From positions 65,658,022 through 65,722,021 of the forward strand of contig JASEVX010000003.1 in assembly GCA_031761405.1 (NCBI GenBank): DNA of 64,000 bases, written 5' to 3'. Below are positions 33,901 to 42,552 of this stretch, piece after piece. How positions within the stretch are numbered: the stretch's first letter is position 1; each line of letters starts with the position of its first letter. Under the pieces are notes generated by a model, which saw only the letters and a list, made by a program, of their open reading frames with translations, was not told the origin of the DNA and did not search any database. The translations under genes and the position numbers were made by a program. This DNA comes from Serripes groenlandicus (taxonomy: Eukaryota; Mollusca; Bivalvia; Cardiida; Cardiidae).

Positions 33901-34008
33901 ATTGCCAGTGATTCAGAACAGCTACCTAACAGCAGTGATGTAATGCAATGTGATAAACCAAAACGTAATCGTAAACCTCCAAAGTACTTACAAGACTATG
34001 AGACATAG
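30991..34008 (+). CDS. pol: outer element Pol: reverse transcriptase, RNase H, integrase
   Basis: A 1005-codon intact frame. RT: FRLVTAFADVGRYSKPQP, catalytic Asp in SDLTSAFYQIPL (about 111) and KLADDLYCG (about 177), where LADD replaces the usual YxDD. RNase H: TDGSVTKHGIGATL (about 327), Glu in EIEAL (about 369), TDSQP (about 398), SANVPSDFSNRN (about 444). Integrase: zinc domain HIKLDH...CHIC (about 572-612), Asp in AADVIK (about 640), Asp in RVDPAPGF (about 697, where TDNGxxF is usual), Glu in NPVAERAIGEL (about 733). An acidic tail ends with KPKRNRKPPKYLQDYET. All catalytic residues are present. It normally needs the upstream linker, so the Met at 30991 is not the natural start. The lineage is common in marine invertebrates from memory; I cannot name it. 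Confidence 0.88.
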   Translation: MGPFEANVNMGSMQPPQRKGRVPQYSRDKLVELQQKFDELESQGVFQRPEDIGITAEYLNPSLLVKKPKGGFRLVTAFADVGRYSKPQPSLMPDVDSTLRSIAQWKYIIVSDLTSAFYQIPLAKSSMKYCGVATPFRGVRVYSRCAMGMPGSETALEELMCRVLGDCLQDGIVAKLADDLYCGADSPEQLLANWKRVLRALKQANLRLSPTKTIICPKSTTILGWIWSQGSLTASHHRIAVLSNCPPPDTVRGLRSFIGAYKVLGRVLQRCSQLLSPLDNAIAGQQSNDKVVWTDNLYKHFSDAQMALATHKSIILPRPSDQLWIVTDGSVTKHGIGATLYVTRKDKLQLAGFFSAKLRKHQVTWLPCEIEALCIAAAVKHFSPFIIQSKLQACVLTDSQPCVQSIEKLCRGEFSASPRVTSFLSTVSRYQVNVRHLAGSANVPSDFSNRNAPDCNEPRCQICCFIIQTEDSVVRSINVQDIVDNMTRLPFTTRSAWTDIQSDCPDLRRTHAHLKQGTRPSKKLTNIKDIKRYLNVVSIAKDGVLIVRRNDPLLPSTEAIVVPRPVLDGLATALHIKLDHPTNHQLQLVMKRHFYGLDMNKVISRVSESCHICASLQKFPKTIIKQSSEDPPEMVGVSFAADVIKRNRQLILVLRETVTSFTTACIIKDEKRDTLRDGIALLTIDLHPLDGPHAVIRVDPAPGFVSLRDDDLLKKLRISIEIGRVKNINKNPVAERAIGELGEEILRQEPGGGPVSDLQLAIAIARLNSRIRKRGLSARESWTQRSQFTYDQLPVSDRDIIINQHRQRIKNHPKSELSKAKNDMTLKQSQITVGDSVYVYSDRDKSKARSRYLVVSVDGEWCFIKKFSGNQLRATSYKIKTSECFRVPCDMPSLQTQNIDLNDSDDDNDIRAPTDYHPPAPVDIPVKLSLPAETIDTHVLHSNQDDYPILLGEFISDNDSTNSSVQFDRNIASDSEQLPNSSDVMQCDKPKRNRKPPKYLQDYET

Positions 34009-34388
34009 CTTAAACGTGAAAGATTTATAATATAGGTTGCCAATACAGACTGTTGTTGTAGTTTAATGAAAAAGACAATTTTAAGGATGTTCTTACAGTA
34101 ACTTACTACTTGTCAAATTAACAATTAACAATTATTGTTTTGTCAAACTCTGTTTACACGTATATAGTTATACACTAAATTGCAAGTTTTGAATTGTTTC
34201 AATTATCTGTCTAATGTGCTTTCTTGCTGAACATAAGTTTTACATTGTTAGTCTTTGCTATACTGCAGTATAATATCTGATTCATAACTTGTATAAGACT
34301 GTATTTTAATTTCAGTTATAATTAACAGTTGTACTATTATCTTGTATTGTTTTCAATAGGTAAAATAATCAGTTACCTAAGTGTTTTC

Positions 34389-34424
34389 AAAAAAAAAAAA
34401 GGAAGGCAAAAAGAAGAAGAAATC
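34389..34424 (+). promoter_or_regulatory. polypurine tract of outer element
   Basis: A run of A followed by GGAAGGCAAAAAGAAGAAGA lies immediately before the 3' LTR: 30-plus bases almost purely purine, the plus-strand primer. Confidence 0.75.
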
Positions 34425-34425
34425 A

Positions 34426-34621
34426 CGCCAGTATGCAGTAACTGCTGGTTGTACTATTGTTATAATGTTACGGGAGTAGTCTCCCTTGTTCCTATTTCCG
34501 GCTTTCGAAATGACAATGTTTTATGTTCGCTAATTGTAGCAATTGATTACGATTAAACATTATTCCAGAGTTCATTGACTGTGTTATCTTGTCAGAGATA
34601 TTCTGTATCCTTTTACTGGCG
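34426..34621 (+). repeat. 3' LTR of outer retrotransposon
   Basis: Same 196 bp as 21964-22159, ending in CTGGCG. The flanking CTATTCAAAT is host sequence. Confidence 0.9.
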
Positions 34622-35706
34622 CTATTCAAATATTAAATTTTCATTTACAGAGATATTTGCCAAACTGTTTTCAAATCCGTCCACTGCATATTTGCAGTAT
34701 GTGGAAAAGTGTTAAGTTAACCATATTTTAACCCTTTCCCATACAGATTAAACCTTCACTTAATGAATACATGTTTCACCTTCACTTAATGAATACACTT
34801 TTGTCTTTGATTATAATTCCAAATCAGATTACACATCTGTGTTTACTCTGTAACAGACGACTTTTGAAAAGCAATTTATCCTTTTGTCACAATGTTTTCA
34901 ATTTTTTACAGTAATTATACTGTAATTTCTAGAGATCTTCAAGATGTTTTCAGTCGTCTTCTGAATATTTGTTTTATGTTGGAATGTGTGAAGTGAACAA
35001 TCTAGATCTTGAGCAGCATTATCTTTGCAGGCTGATCTGGATCTAATTGACAATAGAAACTCACAAATCATTTGACTTAAGGAATGAAATAAACAGTTTT
35101 AAAACATTTAAATCTTTTATAGTAAATTGTTCAAAATAGAGCATATATTGCCTAAATCGGTCACTACTAAAACTTATAATAAAGGAAACATTTGAACATT
35201 TTTGAAAATGATATACATCCAATAAAGATAAAAACATATATTTCTAATAAGATCCTTTGTATCCGAGTTTCAAATACATTTTCATCTATCCGAAAACTAT
35301 ACTACTCGATAACAAATAATTGCCTTCCAAACAGAACAAAGCATCATAAAATAAAACCATGGAATCAATTTATGACCTTATTTTAATAAGATAAATGAAT
35401 TATCATCCCGATGGTCAACAAAATAGTAAATTTAGATATTACCTGATATTCCAATGCGTCCGCCATTATTTGGTTTGTGCCTGACCCTTTACATAGTAAT
35501 AAGGGGAAGGAACTCCAGACTACTTCCACATCTACATTGAAATATCTCCTTGGTGAATAGTGCTTCCCCTTTCTTCTTTTTGGCATTATAACGGTTTACC
35601 CAACTTGTTCTGTATATTCGAGACATGTTTAATCTTTGCAATCACTAATCAATCCTTTTAAACCTCATCATTGGCTTATTCACTACTGTGACAAACTTTA
35701 ATTGGC
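34622..35706. other. noncoding flank with dispersed-repeat pieces
   Basis: Contains the right part of the interrupted dispersed repeat (34660-34715) and another copy at about 34852-34910 (ACAGACGACTTTTGAAAA, CCTTTTGTCACAATGTTTTC). On the minus strand, an ORF at 35586-35383 contains ATGGCGGAC in good start context followed eight codons later by CAG|GTAATA, a possible first exon. I give this low weight. Confidence 0.45.
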
Positions 35707-35789
35707 GTAATACTCCACACAGTAGTTTCCTCCCTTTGTTAAAGATCCGCCATTTAACAAGGAGAGGTAACTACTGTGTGGAGTATTAC
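35707..35789. repeat. 83-bp palindromic hairpin element
   Basis: Arms of about 37 bp begin GTAATACTCCACACAGTAGT and end ACTACTGTGTGGAGTATTAC, meeting at a loop of about 9 bases (GATCCGCCA). There are a few mismatches in the inner part of the arms. It resembles a foldback or MITE-type element. Confidence 0.85.
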
Positions 35790-35837
35790 TACTGTGGCTA
35801 GTTTTACAACTCGTGTCGGCGTTGGTGTCACACCTTG

Positions 35838-36025
35838 GTTAAGTTTTTTGTACCAATTTACTTTTTTTTGCCAAAACCTTTACCTCCATCAACAGACAAA
35901 ATTACATAAATGTTTCAAGGTTTTTGTAAGAATTATAGCCCTTTTTCGACTTTGAATTATGGTTAAGTTTTTTGTACCAATTCACCTTTTAGCTCATCTG
36001 AGCACGAAGTGCTCAATGTCAGTTA
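35838..36025. repeat. fragments of interspersed repeats
   Basis: GGTTAAGTTTTTTGTACCAA occurs twice (35838 and 35961). The second copy runs into TAGCTCATCTGAGCACGAAG followed by TGCTCA, a palindrome-bearing end seen in a very common mollusc repeat, which breaks off abruptly at about 36020 where a GC-rich insert begins. Confidence 0.5.
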
Positions 36026-37060
36026 TTGTGATTGCCTTTTGTCCGAATATGGGGGTAATTGTCGGGTCGGGCAGTCCCGGGTTTGGGTGTCCTCAATCGG
36101 CACTCCTCATTTTGGTAATGTCGACCCACTGGTGCAACATCCCCAATTCTCAGTGCCCCCTCAGAATTATGTTGGTATTGGGGAGCGATTGGGCCCTGGA
36201 TTAGGGGTCATCGGGCTGTGGGCATCCCGGCCCGTATGGCTATACCAAGTTATCCGACTAGGGGACTGGTGATCCACAGCTAGGGGGCCGAACAAAAGGG
36301 CAAGGAGCTTATGCAGATCAGTTGAGGGCGAATAGTGCCCCTCAACCGCGGTGTTTTCTCCTGTCCGGTCATTTCATCAAGAGGCCCATTTAGAGGTACA
36401 GTTCGCGCCTGCGCAAGTACCGGCGTTCAGGAGCAATCTCCCATTAGGGGGTTATGGTGACCCGCGGTCACAAACTTTGGTGAACCTTATTATGATATGA
36501 GGGGTAACATCGATTTGAGGTCGGAGTAACTCGATACGGGCCCGGTAACAAACTGTTCGTACTTAGGACAAATTGATTCAGCGGCTCTAGTTTTGCGCGA
36601 TCCTCGACCAAATTCTCCCAATAAGGTTCAGGGTAACCAGGGGTCGTATTTTACAACGTATCTTGGGTCTCAGTCCAATATTTCGGCTATGGGAGTAGGT
36701 TCTCAAATGTCACAACGTTGCTCAGACGTCGGATGCCCGATAGTGCCGCCAGAGGTAGGACGTAATCATCAGTGGGGACTAATCTCATAGTCGTTGGGCA
36801 CTCCTGAGCGTCAGCTTGTGTTAAATGCCGACCGCCGCTCTCAATATGCGCACAATCCAATGTCTTTAGTATGCGAAAGGCGCAGCGTCGTGCCCCAACA
36901 AGTATGGCGCCACAGGGTGACATCTTCCAACTGGTGTGTGCAAGTAGGGGACTACATATGGGTCTCTATAGCCCTCATGATTGACAGCTGACCAGAAGCT
37001 TACCTCAAAGTAAGCCCTGCCCCTTTCGTGATTCAGACTGGTCACGCTATCTTATGTCAT
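36020..37060 (-). pseudogene. decayed retroelement 5' region/gag, minus strand
   Basis: A GC-rich block unlike its AT-rich surroundings. Read on the minus strand, its start (37060 to about 36945) is clearly homologous to 51825-51930 on the plus strand. Shared landmarks are AGGTCAGCTGT-type sequence, TCATGAGGGCTATAGAGACC and CATATGTAG versus TTATGTAGC. From there the minus strand encodes EGYRDPY and then proline-rich, stop-riddled sequence, as expected for the start of a retrotransposon Gag. No pol is present. The plus-strand relative at 51.8 kb keeps a recognisable Gag core, which is why I call this one Gag-derived. Confidence 0.4.
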
Positions 37061-37169
37061 CGATTATTTATAGTAATGACGAAAAATAAGTCACGCGTCC
37101 GTGAGGCATCCGTATTCATAACGTTATGGTATAAAAAGCGTTAATTTTTAAAATCAGTATTTTCCAAAA

Positions 37170-37684
37170 ATGGGAGGAGTATCGTTTATAGATGATTATA
37201 TTACGGATATCCGTAACGTACACGCTATAGTACATCAAGTCAATTGTCTCACAGTTAAATACGAGGACTATCAGCGATGATCGCTAAGAAATACCCGTGG
37301 GCAGACAATTACTCCAAGAGGACGCCGATTAAATACAGAAATCTCGCCACGGTGGAAACGAGAGGGAAACCCGGAAACGTTAAGATCTACAACGACGGCA
37401 ACGGTTTTCACGTGGTTTGTATAGAAGCGCAATGGGACTACGGTTAATGCTTTCAATCTCGTAGAGGTCGGATCGGACCCTATAACGACACCCCGCAACA
37501 AAGAATCCGATGATTTACACACTGTTTAAACGAATTAGGACAGCGCAAAGATTTACGGACTATCGCATTTCCCTACAAAATAGCTTGCAGTCTCGGCGGA
37601 GGCAAATGGAGTATATATTTTCCTCTCATAGAAAGATTTGCCGAAATGTTCGATTAAAACATGATCATTATACGCAAGTTATGA
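37170..37684 (+). pseudogene. macro-domain (ADP-ribose-binding) protein, broken
   Basis: Starts MGGVSFIDDYITDIRN and continues AIVHQVNCLTVK. The first frame stops at 37278 and homology goes on one frame over (AKKYPWADNYSKR; IEAQWDYG; then AFPYKIACSLGGGKWSIYFP and LIERFAEMF). The N-terminal VNC segment and the C-terminal IPYxIxCxxGGGxW are the ADP-ribose loops of macro domains of the Poa1/ALC1-like group, which hydrolyse or bind ADP-ribose derivatives. Stops interrupt the second frame at 37445 (TAA), 37511 (TGA) and 37655 (TAA), so it is dead. The last 139 bases lie inside the tandem duplication and recur at 42162-42300. It is followed by the PC4-like gene in the same direction about 250 bp on. 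Confidence 0.6.
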
Positions 37685-37885
37685 AAAGTATAAGCCGAAA
37701 AGTTATTTTTAATAAAGAAGGTCAGTGTGAGATATCACGCGACCGTGAGTCATACGTTGACGTAATCACCGGAAACACCCCTACCTTATTTATCACTAAA
37801 CGTGACGTCATACCACTTAATGGTATTCTTCAATGAATCAATCGTAGGACGTATTACAGCCAATCCTTAATGACGTCATTAACCG

Positions 37886-37893
37886 TATAAAAA
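37886..37893 (+). promoter_or_regulatory. TATA-like promoter of PC4-like gene, copy 1
   Basis: TATAAAAA, with ACTCAGTATCAGT (initiator-like TCAGT) about 25-30 bases downstream and the ATG at 37937. Its copy is at 42502-42509. A TGACGTCA CRE-like octamer begins 16 bases upstream (37870). Confidence 0.5.
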
Positions 37894-37936
37894 TGCGACT
37901 CAACCCACTCAGTATCAGTTAAATTTAGAAATCATC

Positions 37937-38348
37937 ATGGATAACAACGTTAGTTTCGCTTTGGATAACCAGAGATACGTAAAAGTTAGCGAATGGAAAG
38001 ATGAAAAAAGAGTTGATCTTAGAGAGTGGGAAGCCAAAAAAAAACACGAAAAGAAAGGGGATCAGTTTAACTTAAATGCAGTGGAAACATTTCGTTAACT
38101 CTATCGAATACGTTGACGAAGCTTTAAAAAACAACACCACCTACAGCCTTCACTTGATAGGGAACGTGTATTGTACCGTTAAGGAAAACAATCCGTGCGT
38201 GGATATTCGCCAGTATTGGAAGCCCGAAGAATAAGTGGTCCCGTACAGAAAGGGTTTATGTTTAAGGACAGGGGAATACCTGCGCTTAAAAGAAGTCATC
38301 CCCAATATAGGAGCAGCCATTTCCTTTATGACTTTATGAATTGGTAAT
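37937..38348 (+). pseudogene. double PC4 (p15 coactivator-like) protein, copy 1
   Basis: Same gene as at 42553. It starts MDNNVSFALDNQRYVKVSEW. One extra A in the A-run near 38036 shifts the frame, ending it after 53 codons at a TAA (38096-38098). A deletion of about 83 bp near 38322 removes part of the C-terminus present in copy 2. The second PC4-like region is still readable (CVDIRQYW, then RKGLCLRTGEYLRLKE) after an in-frame TAA. It is non-functional. Confidence 0.6.
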
Positions 38349-38381
38349 TGTGATCACCAACGTCGTGTTCAGCCGTCAACG

Positions 38382-38618
38382 TTGGTGAACAAAACCGTAA
38401 ATATAATATACCCCGCACGATTTTCGGGAGCTCAGTGTAAACATCCTAAAATCGGTGGACATTGTATGATATTTTCTACCGGAAAATTAATGGTTAACGG
38501 AAAGACGAGTTCCATTTCGGACGCGAAAAAGAGACTTAAACGGTACACAAGACTCATTTAACGTCTCGTAAGGCCAGTGTTATTATCCGAAATAATAGTG
38601 TTGAACGTATCAGTATAA
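38382..38618 (+). pseudogene. TBP-like half-repeat protein, copy 1
   Basis: Matches 43079-43315 with a few changes, one of which creates an in-frame TAA at 38559-38561. The IFSTGKLMVNGK and DAKKRLKRYTRLI segments are intact. See copy 2 for the reasoning. Confidence 0.5.
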
Positions 38619-39026
38619 TTCTAAGTGGCTGGTTTTTTGAATTTAAAGCGACTGAACCCCAGATACCCAACTGTCGAAAATAATTAAAATTTCCAATTTT
38701 AAGAAAATAAGTGTTATTTTTGTATTTGGGGCATTAAAATATGTGTACTGACATATTGCATACCCCTATAATCGGTAAGATTTTCTTGTTTTCGATACTT
38801 TTTCCATCACAAATTCTACCCTGTCAGTAACGGGGTAAGTATTTCTAAATAGGAAACCCCTTCATCGGGACAATTGAAAACGTAATATAATAATGATCTG
38901 TTTTTTAGTACTTTTATTATTGAGTTTACATTTCAAAATACATGTTTACACGTATGAAAAAAAATACAGATAGAAACGCATAATGTACACTATTTATAAC
39001 ATTGATGTACAAGAACTGCGTTGACC

Positions 39027-39516
39027 TCACTTATAACCCGGAATACCGGGAGGTCTCATCAAAAAGTCCTTTCGGCGTTTATACGCTTTTCGCCATGTTC
39101 GTCCCCGTCTTCTTAGTCATGCTTTTGAATTATGATTTAGCCATTTCGATATCTTGAGCCAGCCGCGTGACGAATTCTATTTTCGGTTCCCGAGATTTCC
39201 CATCGACTTATACATTTTCCACGATATAGTGACCATTGTGATTGGATCGTAATTTGCCTGCCGCCATCAGGGCGAAATGTCTCTTTCAGTTTTCGACATC
39301 GGGATTAAATACCTCTGTATCGCCGCTAGCTTCGTCATTGGATACTTCTTCCGTAGTTTCGTTGTCCGAAGCTTCGTCTGCACCATCGTCCTCGGATACT
39401 ACTGCTATGTCATCGTCGCTCCCCTCCGTGTTTCGTATCATCGGGCACGACTCTTTGACGTGTTTTAGTAAGTGATGAATGTCCGATAAAACGGACCCGA
39501 ATTCGTCGCAAGACAT
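39027..39516 (-). pseudogene. C2H2/acidic protein of the virus-like element, copy 1
   Basis: A minus-strand 76-codon ORF (39516-39286) opens MSCDEFGSVLSDIHHLLKH, then VKESCP. It is a degenerate finger (Cys, then HHxxxHxxxxxC) followed by a Glu/Asp-rich tail (SDDDIAVVSEDDGADEASD). Beyond the stop the strand carries shifted pieces ending at 39027 with KRRKDFLMRPPGIPGYK, a basic end I associate with the same protein group. It is the opposite-strand partner of the macro, PC4 and TBP genes, converging on them. It is a relative of the protein at 10.6-11.3 kb. The function is unknown. Confidence 0.5.
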
Positions 39517-39796
39517 TGGAATGGCAGAAAGACGTTAAAACATTATGTATAACATTTCTGAATGAGGTGTTAATTTGCAAGGTGTCATTTTTGTACGTAT
39601 AGTTCACGATTGTGTACATTGGAAATTGAAATGAGTTTAAATGTGAAAAACACTTACCTCTTTTACGAAATAATTCTTTTTTACAATAATAATATGATTA
39701 CGGGCTGTGTCTGAAACCCGAATTTTTTTTCTGACATGAGGATGTAAGTGTTACATTTTTAAATTCTAGACATTTGACAAAAGTCAATGCGATAAG

Positions 39797-39975
39797 TGCC
39801 ATTAGTCTCTCACCAATGGGCTATAATTCTCTGTGAAGAAGCAGTCAGTTGCTTGGAAATATGTTGTGTGGAGTACTGATGAGAGAAATGCATGAAATAC
39901 ATGGATAAATTAAATGGCCGTCGTGATATGACTGAAAAATTGTCGGAAATGTTGTTAAACCCCCATCAATCACTT
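39797..39975 (+). repeat. SINE 3' region, copy inside duplication unit 1
   Basis: Landmarks: CACCAATGGGCTATAATTCT, AGTCAGTTGCTTGGAAATAT, GTGGAGTACTGATGAGAGAA, GGCCGTCGTGATATGACTGA and a CCATCAATCACT end. They match the core and tail of the SINE at 48585. The tRNA head is missing. The same segment is in copy 2 at about 44494-44672. Confidence 0.75.
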
Positions 39976-40456
39976 AATCAAATTATACAGTATGGATACA
40001 TACATTTGTATAGAATAATGCGTCTTTTCCATAGATGTAACTGAGTTGAGTTTATTCCTAATAACATTCTTGTAATTATAAATATGTCATTATACTTACG
40101 TGCGTTTTATCTTTCTTTCAACGAAATAAATAAATAATAAAACTCGCTATCAGGTTACTTCCGATGGTGAATGAGGATTGTAGATTAAATCGCCTCTTAT
40201 ATAGCTTGGGAATGTATACCGTTAAAAACCGTTATTTCAAAAATATCGTATTATCGGCGGTACATTTTAAACATATAAATCACTTATTTCAAATATAACG
40301 GTAACTGATACCTTTCCCTTTCTGTTACGTATCTGTTGTATTATTATTTAAAGAGATACGCTTCTGAATTTTAAACAACTGGTGTAAGTGTGTTCGTTCT
40401 TTTCTAAATAGTGTCTTAACGTTGGTCGTTTTACAACATTGAACTATTTTATGTTT

Positions 40457-40945
40457 TGTTTAAAAAAGTAAAAAAACACGATACGTAGGTGTCGTGCTAC
40501 TAGATTGAACAAGGGTAAATTGTTATCAATGTCTAATGTAAACTATGGATGGATAAAAGGTGCATACATTGGTATCTCAGTAAAATTGTTTACACTACGT
40601 ATACTTAAGGAATTATCTTCTGAGGTGAACATTCCGATATTTTGTTTTCAGTCTGAAGCGCTATTTTTATTATTCCACAGAAATACATTGGAAGTTACTT
40701 TTCTCTTGTAAACGATTTTCATTTGTTCACAGTTGTGAAAACGCCTTTCACACCTATAACATTGGTGTTACTTAAACATCATTGAGCTATTTTATTGTTG
40801 TTTATAAAAGTAAAAGAACCCTTATAAGTAGGTGTCGTTCTACTACATTAAACAAGGGTAAATTGTTATCAATGGCTAATGTAAACAATGGATGGATGAA
40901 AGGTGCATACTTTGGTATCTCAGATAAGTTGTTTACACTACAGTA
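40457..40945 (+). repeat. ~345-bp-spaced direct repeat pair with GC-rich end
   Basis: A module (AGTAGGTGTCGTxCTACTA, ACAAGGGTAAATTGTTATCA, ATGGATGxAxAAAGGTGCAT, TTGTTTACACTAC) occurs at about 40457-40600 and 40805-40945, and again in duplication copy 2. The second copy runs into CAAGGGGGTTTTCCCAAAAA and a GC-rich tail to about 41170. An inverted relative lies at about 51586-51680, so this is a mobile repeat. Confidence 0.75.
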
Positions 40946-42501
40946 CAGCTCAAGGGGGTTTTCCCAAAAACCCTCCCCCCCGGGTTGAGGGGGGTATCGA
41001 TAAAATGATAAACCGTCGGCGTTAAATCGCTCCCCCGGCTTAACCCGGCGTTTTACAGGTATTTCAGAGATATGCCCGCTTGAGGTGGATTGCAGGGTTC
41101 CCCCCGCAGAAAATGTTAAATGGGAGTGGCCTATATTTCTTTCGCGGAGCCCCCGCGGAAAAATGCGAGTGGGTGTGTTTTAATTTGTTTCCCGATTATA
41201 CATTATGTTAACTATTCTATATTATTTACTCTGCTTCCCAAATAGTAAATTTTGCAGGCATATACATCACGAACGATTGTTTACTTTTCAAAATAATCGC
41301 TCGCCAGATTGATTATTCTGCATGGCGAGTGGTAATAAAAAAATCAATATATTGCAATTTAATTTCAGTAATAGTTACGTTCTTTCTCAAGCTCCTCGAG
41401 ATTAAATGTTTTAGATGACGTTCCCTCTTTTCATTGGCTTTTAACTTGTGTTACTATATTTCATTTACTATATTTCATATTGTAACCCATTTCCATTAAT
41501 CCGAACCAGAAGTCTGTAAACGCATCTACAGGAGTCGATTCATGATGTAATTACGGACGGAAGAGAGAACACTGAAAAGGGAGCGACTTCTACGTCTCTT
41601 AAAATATGACCCCCTACTCAAATATACATGTATACTGCTAATTTTCAGGTCATTACATGTTTCCTCGGATATTATCAAACCAATGGCTAAATCAAATAAT
41701 GACAATTGAGTCAGATCAGATAAATCACTGTTACTAAATGTACCATGTACACTGTAGACCTGGATTTGTATGCGCATATATGTACAAACTTGACTCATCA
41801 TGTATATATACGAGTATGTTTTATATGCTGAAACTAAGACCAAAACAAAGAAACACTGGAACAGTCGCTAAAATACCTTACTTGAATACTTTGAACATCG
41901 AGTTGTCTGAGCTCTATTACGATGAAATCTGCATGTGCATATTGCGAACATTTATAATCAAATTCATTGTTCTACAGCATAATTGAGAAATAAAGCCTTA
42001 CCTTTGAGAATGATAATCCTATTTTTACATTCACATACTATTAAGATCAACACGATTATGATAAATCCATTAACAAATTTATATTCATTTACCAAATCAA
42101 ACAAAAATCACTTTTTATACGACACTACATTGAAGACAAATGAATCGCAAAACAGATTTCGCAAAGATTAACGGACTATCGCATTTCCCTACAAAATAGC
42201 TTGCAGTCTCGGCGGAGGCAAATGGAGTATATATTTTCCTCTCATAGAAAGATTTGCCGAAATGTTCGATTAAAACATGATCATTATACGCAAGTTATGA
42301 AAAGTATAAGCCGAAATGTTATTTTTAATAAAGAAGGTCAGTGTGAGATATCACGCGACCGTGAGTCATACGTTGACGTAATCACCGGAAACACCCCTAC
42401 CTTATTTATCACTAAACGTGACGTCATACCACTTAATGGTATTCTTCAATGAATCAATCGTAGGACGTATTACAGCCAATCCTTAATGACGTCATTAACC
42501 G

Positions 42502-42509
42502 TATAAAAA
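42502..42509 (+). promoter_or_regulatory. TATA-like promoter of PC4-like gene, copy 2
   Basis: Same TATAAAAA plus initiator-like TCAGT arrangement as copy 1; the ATG follows at 42553. Confidence 0.5.
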
Positions 42510-42552
42510 TGCGACTCAACCCACTCAGTATCAGTTAAATTTAGAAATCATC

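Larger units (their letters stand above)
21964..34621 (+). mobile_element. outer Ty3/gypsy-like LTR retrotransposon (divergent lineage), interrupted
   Basis: Bounded by two 196-bp LTRs that I read as identical. Without the nested element it is about 5.9 kb. Order: LTR, tRNA-Leu primer site, gag (frameshifted), zinc knuckle and protease, then beyond the insertion the rest of the linker, and a 1005-codon ORF with RT, RNase H and integrase, polypurine tract, LTR. It sits inside a copy of the dispersed repeat seen at 20.0 kb. Flanks share only a 3-bp CTA, so the target duplication is unclear. Gag frameshift and two in-frame stops make this copy defective although the LTRs look young. Confidence 0.9.
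37546..42161 (+). repeat. tandem segmental duplication, copy 1 (4616 bp)
   Basis: Starts CAAAGATTTACGGACTATCG and ends AAACAGATTTCG. It is directly followed by copy 2. Identity to copy 2 is very high by eye, with scattered single-base changes and one deletion of about 83 bp in the PC4-like gene. The left boundary cuts the macro-domain remnant. Confidence 0.97.

Noticed and set aside
35383..35586. Host gene first exon (ATGGCGGAC start and CAG|GTAATA donor)
   Set aside because: Only eight codons from the good start to the donor, with no downstream exon recognised; too weak to annotate as a gene.
39242..39475. Plus-strand serine-rich ORF (SSVVSLSEASSAPSSSDTT)
   Set aside because: It is the antisense shadow of the acidic tail of the minus-strand C2H2 protein.
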